NCBI RefSeq assembly: GCF_008056315.1
Contig: NZ_VRKQ01000024.1
Coordinates: forward strand, 50,330-114,329
Source: Seonamhaeicola maritimus
GTDB lineage: Bacteria; Bacteroidota; Bacteroidia; Flavobacteriales; Flavobacteriaceae
Length of the DNA stretch: 64,000 bases
Reading direction: 5' to 3'
Shown here: one piece after another, positions 1-7,971 of the stretch
Position numbering within the stretch: position 1 is the first letter of the stretch
How the letters are laid out: every line of letters starts with the position of its first letter
Program-made: the position numbers and the translations under genes
Notes under the pieces: model-generated
Databases searched by the model: none
The model's input: the letters and a program-made list of their open reading frames with translations, nothing else
What the model was told of the DNA's origin: nothing

Positions 1-656
1 AAAGTGAAGATTTTAATGTAACAACCCCTTTGATGAAAAAAATTCAAAGCGATTGGAAAAGAATTGGTCATGTTCCTAGAAAAGACAGTGATAAAATATG
101 GAAGCAATTTAAGGCGGCCTGTAACTACTATTTTGATAGAATTCATGCTACTAGAAATGCCGCCAACAAAGAAACTCTTGAGGCATTTAATAAAAAGAAT
201 GAGCTATTGAATACCTTAAAAGATCTGAAATTAGATGACGATAAGGAAGCGGGTATCAACACCATTAAAGAATATATCAATCAATGGAAATCTATTGGCA
301 GAATTCCTAATGACAAGCGTTATATAGAAGGTAAATTCCAAAAGACGATTGATGAACTACTTTCTGGTTTAAAGATGGATAAAGACGAAGTTGAAATGAT
401 TAAGTTTGAAAATAAACTTGATAACATCAATTCTACTGAAGATACTAGAAATCTTGATAATGAACGCTCTTTTATTCGTAAAAAGATTGATGAGTTAAAA
501 GGTAAAATTAATCAGCTAGAGAATAACTTAGAATTCTTTACTAATGTTGAAGATGATAATCCGGTTGTTAAAGAAGTTCATCAAAACATTAAAGCACACA
601 AAGAGTCTTTAAAACTTTGGAAAGTCAAACTAAAAAAAATTAAAGAGTTTTATTAA
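1..656 (+). CDS. DUF349 domain-containing protein (3' part only)
   Basis: The reading frame is open from the first bases of the window, so the 5' end lies outside it. About 217 residues are visible. The charged helical segments contain the DUF349 pattern of a W-K-x-I-G motif followed by a basic stretch and F-K-x-A/C; one copy is near the window start (SDWKRIGHVPRK) and a second near residues 95-110 (WKSIGRIPNDKR). The last third is a probable coiled coil rich in K, E, L and N. DUF349 proteins of Bacteroidota are long, cytoplasmic, repeat-built proteins of unknown function. No terminator was found after the stop; an intergenic repeat begins about 80 bases later. Confidence 0.85.
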   Translation, partial: SEDFNVTTPLMKKIQSDWKRIGHVPRKDSDKIWKQFKAACNYYFDRIHATRNAANKETLEAFNKKNELLNTLKDLKLDDDKEAGINTIKEYINQWKSIGRIPNDKRYIEGKFQKTIDELLSGLKMDKDEVEMIKFENKLDNINSTEDTRNLDNERSFIRKKIDELKGKINQLENNLEFFTNVEDDNPVVKEVHQNIKAHKESLKLWKVKLKKIKEFY

Positions 657-734
657 ACTTCCTATTTTATCATTTTTTAGAACTTATTGACATATCAATC
701 TCTTTTGTTTTAGGAATATATTCTATTCATTTAA

Positions 735-822
735 CAGATTCTTACGCTCGTACCTCGCTAAGAATAACGCAATACAACAAATATGCCGTCATTGTGAGGA
801 ACGCGGTGACGTGGCAATCTCA
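735..822 (+). repeat. Intergenic REP-like repeat, copy A
   Basis: Two imperfect inverted arms lie back to back. The left arm, read on the minus strand, runs from a GTTATTCT-like end to GAATCTG. The right arm contains GTCATTGTGAGGAACG and ends in GGCAATCTC. The same unit recurs at 1159-1248, and half units occur at 1284-1320 and 3653-3688. It lies immediately downstream of the GIY-YIG gene. Such short palindromic repeats are widespread in flavobacterial genomes; function is unknown. Confidence 0.75.
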
Positions 823-834
823 CTATATTAAACA

Positions 835-1134
835 CTAATCAAAGTAAAAAAGCCACCCATCGGACAAATCGTTCCATCCTGAATTCTCTTTCTCAATGAG
901 GTTAATCTTCTTAAACCTTTTGTACTTTTTAATTTGCTTCTCTCTTCCAATTGCCATTTCTATAGAATCAAAAGCTTCAAAATAGACTAATTTTTCGCAA
1001 TTGTATTTGGCAGCAAAACCTTTAAAAGTTTTTGATTTATGCTGATACATCCGCTTCACCAAATCACTTGTAACTCCAGTGTATAAAACCGTATTGTTCT
1101 TATTGGTTATTATATAAACATATGATTGCTTCAT
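835..1134 (-). CDS. GIY-YIG nuclease family protein (URI-type, single domain)
   Basis: This small protein of about 99 residues is a single GIY-YIG domain. It opens with YVYIITN, carries the second half-motif as LYTGVTSDLVKRMYQHK (the catalytic Arg is in the L-V-K-R segment), and has a conserved Glu in the segment around IGREKQIK. It ends in an aromatic W-F-Y tail. I chose the ATG at 1134 because the family starts with M-x-x-Y-V-Y; a longer reading from 1149 adds five unlikely residues. Members of this stand-alone family are small predicted nucleases of unknown physiological role. The gene sits between two near-identical REP-like repeats, which suggests the repeats and the gene may travel together; that is inference. 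Confidence 0.88.
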   Translation of the reverse strand: MKQSYVYIITNKNNTVLYTGVTSDLVKRMYQHKSKTFKGFAAKYNCEKLVYFEAFDSIEMAIGREKQIKKYKRFKKINLIEKENSGWNDLSDGWLFYFD

Positions 1135-1158
1135 AATTAATATGAACAATTGATTAAA

Positions 1159-1248
1159 CAGTTTCTCACGCTTTTAGCTAAAGCTCACAATGACGAAACA
1201 CAACAAATATTACGTCATTGTGAGGAACGAAGTGACGTGGCAATCTCT
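1159..1248 (+). repeat. Intergenic REP-like repeat, copy B
   Basis: Second full copy of the unit at 735-822, in the same orientation and just upstream of the GIY-YIG gene. It shares a segment reading GTCATTGTGAGGAACG, then GTGACGTGGCAATCTC. The left arm is more diverged than in copy A (AGCTAAAGCTCACAATGACG in place of the CGTACCTCGC arm). Confidence 0.75.
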
Positions 1249-1283
1249 TAAATCATAAACTAAAATTTAGTTAGTTGAACTGA

Positions 1284-1320
1284 CAGATTCTCACGCTCGT
1301 ACCTCGCTCAGAATGACGTT
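1284..1320 (+). repeat. Intergenic REP-like repeat, half unit C overlapping the mazG stop
   Basis: A single left arm (CAGATTCTCACGCTCGTACC, then TCGCTCAGAATGACG) without the right arm. Its last two bases form part of the mazG stop codon at 1319-1321, so the repeat abuts or overlaps the 3' end of that gene. Confidence 0.65.
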
Positions 1321-2092
1321 ATAATTTTTTAGCTTCCTCCCAAAATACATCCATTTCAGCAAGGGTCATGTCTTTAAGTGGTTTGTTTAGAGTCTTGGCT
1401 TTAGACTCCAGATACTGAAACCGTTTAGAAAACTTTTTATTAGTGCGTTCTAAAGCGTTCTCCGGGTTTATATTTAAAAAGCGTGCATAATTTACCATAG
1501 AGAACATAACGTCTCCAAATTCGCTTTCCATAGCGTCTTTATTCCCCACTTTAACCTCATATTGAAATTCAGCCAGTTCTTCCTGCAGCTTTTCCCAAAC
1601 TTGTTCTGGTTTTTCCCAATCAAAACCAACACCGGCAACCTTTTCTTGAATTCTATTGGCTTTTACTAAAGCTGGTAAACTTTTAGGCACCCCTTCTAAT
1701 ACACTTTTTTTACCTTCTTTAAGTTTTAGGTTTTCCCAATTGCGTTTTACATCTTCTTCATCGTTAACTTCAACATCGCCATAAATATGCGGGTGTCTGC
1801 TAATTAGTTTTTCACATATTTCATTACATACATCAGCTATATCAAAATCATTGGTTTCACTGCCTATTTTAGAGTAAAATACAATATGTAGTAAAACATC
1901 ACCCAATTCCTTTTTAACCTCTTCTAAATCGTTATCAAGAATAGCATCTCCCAACTCATAGGTTTCTTCAATGGTTAAATGACGAAGCGTTTCCATAGTT
2001 TGTTTTTTATCCCACGGACATTGCTCACGCAACTCATCCATAACGGTTAACAATCTATCAAAAGCTTTAAGCTGGTCTTGTCTGGAATTCAT
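1319..2092 (-). CDS. mazG: Nucleoside triphosphate pyrophosphohydrolase MazG
   Basis: MazG hydrolyses nucleoside triphosphates to monophosphates and pyrophosphate and is thought to clean aberrant or excess nucleotides. At 257 residues it has the usual length. It shows two MazG modules: an N-terminal one with CPWDKKQTMETLRHLTIEE and the metal-binding EExxE plus ELGD (around residues 41-67), and a C-terminal one with EELAEFQ and EFGDVMFS (around 172-197). Both modules keep their acidic metal ligands. A near-consensus -7 box, TATTTTTA, lies on the minus strand at 2107-2114, so the leader would be very short. The stop codon coincides with the end of a REP-like half unit. Confidence 0.95.
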   Translation of the reverse strand: MNSRQDQLKAFDRLLTVMDELREQCPWDKKQTMETLRHLTIEETYELGDAILDNDLEEVKKELGDVLLHIVFYSKIGSETNDFDIADVCNEICEKLISRHPHIYGDVEVNDEEDVKRNWENLKLKEGKKSVLEGVPKSLPALVKANRIQEKVAGVGFDWEKPEQVWEKLQEELAEFQYEVKVGNKDAMESEFGDVMFSMVNYARFLNINPENALERTNKKFSKRFQYLESKAKTLNKPLKDMTLAEMDVFWEEAKKL

Positions 2093-2222
2093 ATTTGAAG
2101 TTTTTGTAAAAATAGGGTTTTTGGATGTTTTGAATTGGAAATAATTTATTCAAAAAACAACTCACTTATAAAACTACAGACAGCCCTTGATTTACTTGAT
2201 TTTGTACGAAAATTTTGCTAAC

Positions 2223-2279
2223 TTCGTTTAACGTCGGATATAAGTCATTAAAACGACGCATATCCCTAAGTTACAGCTC
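2223..2279. repeat. attC-like hairpin element, upstream boundary of a gene cassette
   Basis: A 57-base element that begins TTCGTTTAACG and ends GTTACAGCTC, the end being only 9 bases before the ATG of the next gene. Inside it GGATAT (2236-2241) pairs with ATATCC (2260-2265). The outer GTTTAAC matches the integron attC R'' consensus RYYYAAC and partly pairs with the inner GTTACAG. The same two ends, in inverted orientation, bound the other side of the gene at 3457-3529. Whether an integrase recognises it is unknown; none is in the window. Confidence 0.6.
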
Positions 2280-2288
2280 ATTAAAAAA

Positions 2289-3452
2289 ATGAAATACCAA
2301 CTTTCAAATACAGAAAGACAATATTTAGGACTTGAACCAATCAACCCAGATTGGGATTATGTTGAATTTAAAGGAGACAAATATCGACCAGATAGTGTAT
2401 TAGTTTTTAAGAACGAAACGATAAAAAGGCATATAATATCAACTGAAAACTCCTACAAAGAATATCAATATGATGATTTAACAAGAGAAAGAAAGTATTT
2501 ACTTCCTAAAACAAGTAGAGGAAAAGAAAAGAAGTTAACTCCTTCAACATTCGAAAAATTAACCCCAAAAGGAGTTTATTTCAGTTATGAATTAGAAAAT
2601 TTTACAATTGCGAGTTATGCAACTCAAACAACATTCTATTCCTCAAAAATGGAATCGATTATACTGCCAACAATTAAGGATTTCAAATTTTGGTTGAAGA
2701 AATTCATTGATGAAACTACTGAATTTAATAAAAGACAAATTGAAGTCTTTAAGGCAGCAAAACGGAAAAATATTAAATCAAAGAATGGGGATGTATTTGC
2801 ATTCAAGGTTGACAGAAATAATTACGGTTATGGACAAGTAATAGAGAGAATAGATAAACTTCGAAAGACCCTTCCAGATAATCATGGATTGAGTAATATA
2901 ATGGGTAAACCTCTTGTAATTAGAATTTTCCATTACAAAAGCGAGGGAATCAAAAAAGATATAAATTTTCTAAAGGGATTAAAAACTACTCCAAGTCAAT
3001 ATATTTTTGATAATCATATTTTTTACGGAGAATATTCAATTATTGGGAACTTCCAAATTCCTAAAAACGAAATAGATTTTCCAATATCATATGGCAGAGT
3101 ATTGTATGCCTCTCCAGAGGTATATTTGCAATGGGGAATAATCCATAAACAAAAATCTTTAAGTTTATACGATAAACATTTAAAAGGGATAAATGAATTA
3201 GTTCCAAAAGAATCATCCAGTTATAATATCAGTAACCCATATTCCAAAAACAGCATAGGATTTCAGTTAGATATAGATAGGCAAACGATTATTGATTGTA
3301 TTAAGCAGAATAGCAATAAACCATATTGGAATCAGAAAATTTATAAGATGAAAAAAGACCTCAGAAATCCAATTAACACAAGAGTCAGGAAAGAACTTCT
3401 CGAAGAGTTTGGGATTGATGAATCGGAATATTTTTTAGAACGAAATGAATAA
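2289..3452 (+). CDS. Cassette-borne protein with Imm26-like domain
   Basis: The product has 387 residues, no signal peptide and no membrane segment. Roughly residues 165-290 resemble the Imm26 immunity-protein family: a GDVFAFKVDRNNYGYGQVI strand pair, then later a EYSIIGNF and DFPISYGRV segment. The N-terminal 160 residues contain a K-T-S-R-G-K-x-K-K-L-T segment and match no domain I can name. Imm26 proteins are known as predicted immunity proteins of polymorphic toxin systems; no toxin gene is adjacent. The gene fits tightly between two inverted hairpin elements (9 bases at the 5' side, 4 at the 3' side), which leaves little space for its own promoter. This packaging is typical of a mobile gene cassette. 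The function is not known. Confidence 0.7.
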   Translation: MKYQLSNTERQYLGLEPINPDWDYVEFKGDKYRPDSVLVFKNETIKRHIISTENSYKEYQYDDLTRERKYLLPKTSRGKEKKLTPSTFEKLTPKGVYFSYELENFTIASYATQTTFYSSKMESIILPTIKDFKFWLKKFIDETTEFNKRQIEVFKAAKRKNIKSKNGDVFAFKVDRNNYGYGQVIERIDKLRKTLPDNHGLSNIMGKPLVIRIFHYKSEGIKKDINFLKGLKTTPSQYIFDNHIFYGEYSIIGNFQIPKNEIDFPISYGRVLYASPEVYLQWGIIHKQKSLSLYDKHLKGINELVPKESSSYNISNPYSKNSIGFQLDIDRQTIIDCIKQNSNKPYWNQKIYKMKKDLRNPINTRVRKELLEEFGIDESEYFLERNE

Positions 3453-3456
3453 AAAC

Positions 3457-3529
3457 GAGCTGTAACAAAGTGTATGTCGTTCATGTCGGCTAAACGCCGC
3501 CACGCCGCATACATAAACCGTTAAACGAA
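3457..3529. repeat. attC-like hairpin element, downstream boundary of a gene cassette
   Basis: A 73-base element that begins GAGCTGTAAC four bases after the stop codon and ends CGTTAAACGAA. TGTATG (3471-3476) pairs with CATACA (3508-3513), and within that CGGC (3487-3490) pairs with GCCG (3496-3499). GTTAAAC fits the attC R' consensus GTTRRRY. Its ends are the inverted copies of those at 2223-2279, but the two interiors differ in sequence while keeping the hairpin, as attC sites do. Confidence 0.6.
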
Positions 3530-3581
3530 CCTTCCAAAAACTAAAATAGTTTTAGCTTAAAACTTTTACTAGCAAACACAC

Positions 3582-3733
3582 GCGTTAGGGATTGCAGCGG
3601 CATCCTTTTTAAATTACAAGGAAACAAAAATGGCTTTGTGACTTGAATTTAACAGATTCTTACAGTCGTACCTCCCTCAGAATGACGTTTTAAAAAGATA
3701 TAGTGGAAAGCCCGACCCAATAGGGGAACGCCC
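3582..3733 (+). repeat. Intergenic repeat family F, copy 1, interrupted by a REP-like half unit
   Basis: The copy starts GCGTTAGGGATTGCAGCGGC and ends in a segment reading AAAGCCCGACCC, then GGGGAACGCCC. The ends GCGTT and AACGC are complementary. Related copies lie at 22776-22869 and 47144-47222. The middle is interrupted by a REP-like half unit (3653-3688), so one repeat appears to have been inserted into the other. The rest of the gene-free stretch 3453-3853 holds the cassette boundary element and, from 3734, an AT-rich leader for the next gene in which I see nothing else. Confidence 0.65.
3653..3688 (+). repeat. Intergenic REP-like repeat, half unit D nested in repeat F1
   Basis: CAGATTCTTACAGTCGTACC, then TCCCTCAGAATGACG, matches the half unit at 1284-1320 with a few changes. 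It lies inside a family F repeat whose two flanks continue on either side. Confidence 0.6.
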
Positions 3734-3853
3734 AAAACAATTTTATCATATAGAAAACTACTCTAAATGTCTGGCACTGAATTTGTTTGTAACAGATTAG
3801 TAATTTTTACTACTAATAAAGTAAAACAAGTTTAACATTAAAAAGAAAAAAAC

Positions 3854-4174
3854 ATGATTCATAAAGGAGCCATAGTTTTGGGCTTATTGGTTGGTGCCGG
3901 ATTAGGTGTGTTATTAGCACCTGAAAAAGGTAAAGTAACCAGAGACAAGCTTAAAAAAGAAGGTAAGGACATAAAAGACCAGATAACCGAAGATTTTAAA
4001 GAGGTTAAAGAAGATGTAAATAAGGCTGCAAAATCTGGTAAGGAAAAATTTAACGAAGATTTTAAAGACTTTAGGTCTAAAGCCAGTTATAAAACTGAGC
4101 AAGCCATTACATTTTTAGAAAAGCAATTGGCTACGTTAAAAGAAAAGAACAAAACGTATCAGCATACTAGTTAA
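3854..4174 (+). CDS. YtxH domain-containing protein
   Basis: A 106-residue protein with an N-terminal glycine-rich membrane segment (LGLLVGAGLGVLLAPEKG, residues 9-26) followed by a long, highly charged K/E/D-rich amphipathic helix. That arrangement is diagnostic of the YtxH family, small membrane-anchored proteins often linked to general stress in other bacteria. It stands alone, with a short leader and no partner gene. The function in this organism is unknown. Confidence 0.88.
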   Translation: MIHKGAIVLGLLVGAGLGVLLAPEKGKVTRDKLKKEGKDIKDQITEDFKEVKEDVNKAAKSGKEKFNEDFKDFRSKASYKTEQAITFLEKQLATLKEKNKTYQHTS

Positions 4175-4321
4175 TTGTATTAAAATTTAATAGATTTTTT
4201 TGGCCCGCAGGTGAAAAATATCATTGCGCATTAAAAATACTAATTGTAATATTGGAATGTATTAATAAATGATTATTGTAAAACCTTATGTTTTACCTTT
4301 TTCACTAAGAAACTCATAGAA

Positions 4322-5368
4322 GTGGCTTCAAAAAAATTAAGTTTTCTTGACAGAAACCTAACCCTTTGGATATTTGTAGCAATGGCTCTTGGGGTTGGAC
4401 TTGGTTATTTTATTCCAAGTTTCCCGGATATTATAAACTCTTTTAGTAGCGGAACAACAAATATTCCGATTGCAACTGGTTTGATTTTAATGATGTATCC
4501 GCCTTTGGCAAAGGTTAATTATTCATTATTACCTAAGGTTTTTAAAAACACAAAAATTCTTTCTATTTCACTCATTTTAAATTGGATAATTGGTCCTGTT
4601 TTAATGTTTGTTTTGGCCATTACATTTTTACGAGATTATCCTGAATACATGGTTGGGTTAATTTTAATTGGTTTAGCACGTTGTATTGCTATGGTTTTGG
4701 TTTGGAATGATCTTGCAGAAGGAAGTAGTGAATACGGTGCAGGATTAGTTGCTCTAAATAGTATATTTCAGGTGTTTGCATACAGTTTTTATGCTTGGAT
4801 TTTTATAACAATTCTTCCGCCCTATTTTGGATTTGAAGGCGCTATTGTAGATATTTCTATTGGAACAATAGCCGAAAGTGTAGCTATTTATTTAGGTATT
4901 CCGTTTGTAATGGGAATTTTAAGCAGACTTATTTTAGTAAAATTAAAAGGAGAAGAATGGTATACTAAAAAATTTATTCCTACAATTTCACCATTAACAC
5001 TTATTGCTTTGTTATTTACAATTGTTGTAATGTTCTCTTTAAAAGGTGAGTTGATTGTAGAGATACCAATGGACGTTTTAATAATTGCTATACCGCTTTT
5101 AGTATATTTTACGCTAATGTTTATAATTGGCTTTTTCTTTACCAAAGCAATGGGAGCCGAATATGACAAAACAGCTTCTGTGGCTTTTACTGCTGCAGGT
5201 AATAATTTTGAATTAGCAATTGCAGTTGCAATAGCAGTTTTTGGATTAAATTCTGGACAAGCGTTTGCTGGTGTAATTGGTCCTTTAGTTGAAGTTCCTG
5301 CGCTTATTTTGTTAGTTAGAGTTTCATTTTGGCTACGGAAAAAATATTATGGAAAAGCTACCGCTTAA
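4322..5368 (+). CDS. Arsenite efflux permease, ACR3 family
   Basis: A ten-helix permease of 348 residues in the bile acid/ACR3 superfamily. The ACR3 signatures are clear: [12 protein letters not shown] (about 57-67) and [19 protein letters not shown] with the conserved Cys at residue 121, which is required for arsenite transport in studied ACR3 proteins. It should export As(III) or Sb(III) driven by the proton gradient. The start is a GTG: the frame is open back to 4250 but contains no ATG, and S-K-K-L-S-F-L-D is the usual family N-terminus. No arsR, arsC or arsM gene is adjacent, so it is an orphan here. A bidirectional terminator follows. Confidence 0.9.
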   Translation: MASKKLSFLDRNLTLWIFVAMALGVGLGYFIPSFPDIINSFSSGTTNIPIATGLILMMYPPLAKVNYSLLPKVFKNTKILSISLILNWIIGPVLMFVLAITFLRDYPEYMVGLILIGLARCIAMVLVWNDLAEGSSEYGAGLVALNSIFQVFAYSFYAWIFITILPPYFGFEGAIVDISIGTIAESVAIYLGIPFVMGILSRLILVKLKGEEWYTKKFIPTISPLTLIALLFTIVVMFSLKGELIVEIPMDVLIIAIPLLVYFTLMFIIGFFFTKAMGAEYDKTASVAFTAAGNNFELAIAVAIAVFGLNSGQAFAGVIGPLVEVPALILLVRVSFWLRKKYYGKATA

Positions 5369-5407
5369 GACGATACATATTTACAATTCAATACAACAAT
5401 ACCGTAT

Positions 5408-5441
5408 AAAAAAATCCAACGTTTAAACGTTGGATTTTTTT
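5408..5441. terminator. Bidirectional rho-independent terminator between ACR3 and aconitase genes
   Basis: A-run, then a perfect stem AATCCAACGTT paired with AACGTTGGATT around a very short centre, then a T-run. It serves the convergent genes on both sides. Confidence 0.9.
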
Positions 5442-5472
5442 ATGGATTCCTATCTACGCCTGAATAAAAATT

Positions 5473-7740
5473 TTAAGCATTTTCCTTTTTAATTAAGTTT
5501 AATGCAGAACCTTCTTTAAACCACTCTATTTGAGAATCATTATACGTGTGGTTTAATTTAATGGTGTCTGTACTACCATCTGCATGCGCTACCTCAACCG
5601 TTAACTGTTTGCCGGGAGCAAATTCATTTAAATCTATAAAGTTGAAGGTATCATCTTCTTGGATTAAATCGTAATCGGCTTCATTGTCGAAAGTTAAGCC
5701 TAACATCCCTTGTTTTTTAAGGTTTGTTTCATGAATACGTGCAAACGATTTTACAATTACCGCAGCTACTCCCAAATGACGTGGTTGCATTGCGGCGTGT
5801 TCTCTTGAAGAACCTTCGCCGTAGTTATGATCTCCCACAACCACAGTATTTATACCCGCTGCTTTGTAAGCGCGCTGTACATCAGGCACACCGGCATAAT
5901 CTCCTGTTAATTGGTTTTTAACAAAGTTTGTTTGCTTGTTAAAGGCATTAACAGCTCCAATTAAGGTATTGTTGGCAATATTATCTAAATGCCCTCTAAA
6001 ACGTAACCAAGGGCCAGCCATAGATATATGGTCTGTGGTACATTTACCAAAGGCTTTAATTAATAATTTTGCTCCAATAATAGAATCTCCTAGAGGTACA
6101 AATGGTGTTAGTAATTGTAAACGCTCTGAGCTGTCGTTCACCACAACATTTATATGACTTCCGTCTGCCTCTGGTGCTAAATAACCATTGTCTTTTACGT
6201 CAAACCCTTTTGGTGGTAATTCCCATCCTGTTGGTTCATCTAACATCACTTCTTCACCATCTTCATTAATTAATTTATCTTTTAATGGATTAAAATCTAA
6301 ACGACCGGCAATAGCAATAGCTGCCGTAATTTCAGGAGATGCTACAAAGGCGTGCGTATTTGGATTTCCATCGGCACGTTTTGCAAAGTTTCTATTAAAT
6401 GAATGTACAATGCTATTTTTAGGTGCATTCTTTGGGTCTGAATAACGAGCCCATTGTCCAATACATGGTCCGCATGCGTTAGTGAATATTTTAGCATCTA
6501 GTTTTTCAAACACTTCTAAAATACCATCACGTTCTGCAGTATAACGTACTTGTTCAGAACCTGGATTGATACCAAATTCTGCTTTAGTTTTTAGTCCTTT
6601 ATCTAATGCTTGTTGCGCTATTGAAGAGGCACGAGACAAATCTTCATAGGAGGAATTGGTACAGGACCCAATTAATCCCCACTCTACTTTTAAAGGCCAT
6701 TCGTTTTCGGTTGCCTTTTTAGTCATATCTGAACCAACCTCGGTGGATAAATCTGGTGTAAAAGGGCCGTTTAATAATGGGCCTAATTCTGATAAATTGA
6801 TTTCAATAACTTGATCAAAATATTGCTCTGGGTTTTCGTAGACCTCAGCATCTGCTGTTAAATAATCTTTTACTTCATTAGCAGCATCAGCAACACCTTC
6901 CCTGTCTGTGGCACGTAAATAACGGTCCATAGAGTCATCATATCCAAAGGTTGATGTTGTTGCACCAATTTCAGCACCCATATTACAAATGGTTCCTTTA
7001 CCGGTACATGACATGGCAATAGCTCCAGGTCCAAAATATTCAACTATGGCACCCGTTCCTCCTTTTACGGTTAGAATTTCAGCAACTTTTAAAATCACAT
7101 CTTTTGGTGCTGTCCAACCAGATAGTTTCCCGGTTAACTTCACCCCTATTAGTTTTGGAAACTTCAATTCCCAAGCCATACCCGCCATAACATCTACAGC
7201 ATCGGCTCCACCAACACCAATGGCTACCATTCCCAATCCACCTGCATTCACCGTATGCGAATCTGTACCTATCATCATACCTCCTGGGAATGCATAATTT
7301 TCTAAAACTACTTGATGAATAATTCCTGCGCCAGGTTTCCAGAAACCTATGCCATATTTATTAGATACAGACTCTAAGAAATTAAACACCTCACTACTTA
7401 CACTGTTTGCATGTTTTAAGTCTACCGCGGCACCTTCTTTGGCTTGAATTAAGTGATCACAGTGTACGGTTGTAGGTACAGCAACTTTACTTTTTCCGGC
7501 CTGCATAAATTGCAATAATGCCATTTGAGCTGTAGCATCTTGACATACAATTCTATCTGGTGCAAAATCTACATAATCCTTTCCTCTTTGGAATGCTTTG
7601 GATGGTGTACCCTCCCAAAGGTGATTGTACAATATTTTTTCGGAAAGTGTTAGTGGTTTTCCAACAATTTCTCGGGCAGCATCTACACGTTCTTTCATTC
7701 GTGCATAAACCCCTTTTATCATATCAATGTCAAATACCAT
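5473..7740 (-). CDS. acn: Aconitate hydratase, mitochondrial-type (AcnA superfamily)
   Basis: This enzyme interconverts citrate and isocitrate in the tricarboxylic acid cycle. The 755-residue length and sequence follow the mitochondrial aconitase branch. The [4Fe-4S] ligands are visible as Cys360 in GSCTNSS and Cys423/Cys426 in ACGPCIG. The substrate-binding loop [13 protein letters not shown] is near residue 158, and the C-terminal swivel domain carries [11 protein letters not shown] second, AcnB-type aconitase is encoded 1.1 kb upstream on the same strand, separated by a plus-strand DUF6090 gene, so the two are transcribed separately. Having both types is familiar in flavobacteria. Confidence 0.95.
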   Translation of the reverse strand: MVFDIDMIKGVYARMKERVDAAREIVGKPLTLSEKILYNHLWEGTPSKAFQRGKDYVDFAPDRIVCQDATAQMALLQFMQAGKSKVAVPTTVHCDHLIQAKEGAAVDLKHANSVSSEVFNFLESVSNKYGIGFWKPGAGIIHQVVLENYAFPGGMMIGTDSHTVNAGGLGMVAIGVGGADAVDVMAGMAWELKFPKLIGVKLTGKLSGWTAPKDVILKVAEILTVKGGTGAIVEYFGPGAIAMSCTGKGTICNMGAEIGATTSTFGYDDSMDRYLRATDREGVADAANEVKDYLTADAEVYENPEQYFDQVIEINLSELGPLLNGPFTPDLSTEVGSDMTKKATENEWPLKVEWGLIGSCTNSSYEDLSRASSIAQQALDKGLKTKAEFGINPGSEQVRYTAERDGILEVFEKLDAKIFTNACGPCIGQWARYSDPKNAPKNSIVHSFNRNFAKRADGNPNTHAFVASPEITAAIAIAGRLDFNPLKDKLINEDGEEVMLDEPTGWELPPKGFDVKDNGYLAPEADGSHINVVVNDSSERLQLLTPFVPLGDSIIGAKLLIKAFGKCTTDHISMAGPWLRFRGHLDNIANNTLIGAVNAFNKQTNFVKNQLTGDYAGVPDVQRAYKAAGINTVVVGDHNYGEGSSREHAAMQPRHLGVAAVIVKSFARIHETNLKKQGMLGLTFDNEADYDLIQEDDTFNFIDLNEFAPGKQLTVEVAHADGSTDTIKLNHTYNDSQIEWFKEGSALNLIKKENA

Positions 7741-7971
7741 AAATTCTATATTATTTTTTTGCTTAAATGCTTTCTAAGATACAAAATAAGTATGCTATTG
7801 GAAAACAGAAAATTGGTAGTTTTACTAAGGAACGGTTCATACTTTTTGAGCCATAAACTAATTGCTTGACTTTGTCAGAAAAAATGACGTTATTAGTCTA
7901 ACACTTGACAACCAACATTTCATGTTTTTATCAGAGAGTCATATGTGCTTAATCATTACCAACCAAAACTA

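Noticed and set aside
2223-3529. Complete integron
   Set aside because: No tyrosine recombinase gene and no second cassette are present in the window; only the site-like elements are seen.
3582-3733. Family F repeat as an insertion sequence
   Set aside because: It is about 150 bases long, contains no ORF and has no transposase; it is a small intergenic repeat.
5724-7297. Several long open frames antisense to the aconitase gene
   Set aside because: They are shadows of a strongly coding strand, with no homology or start signals.
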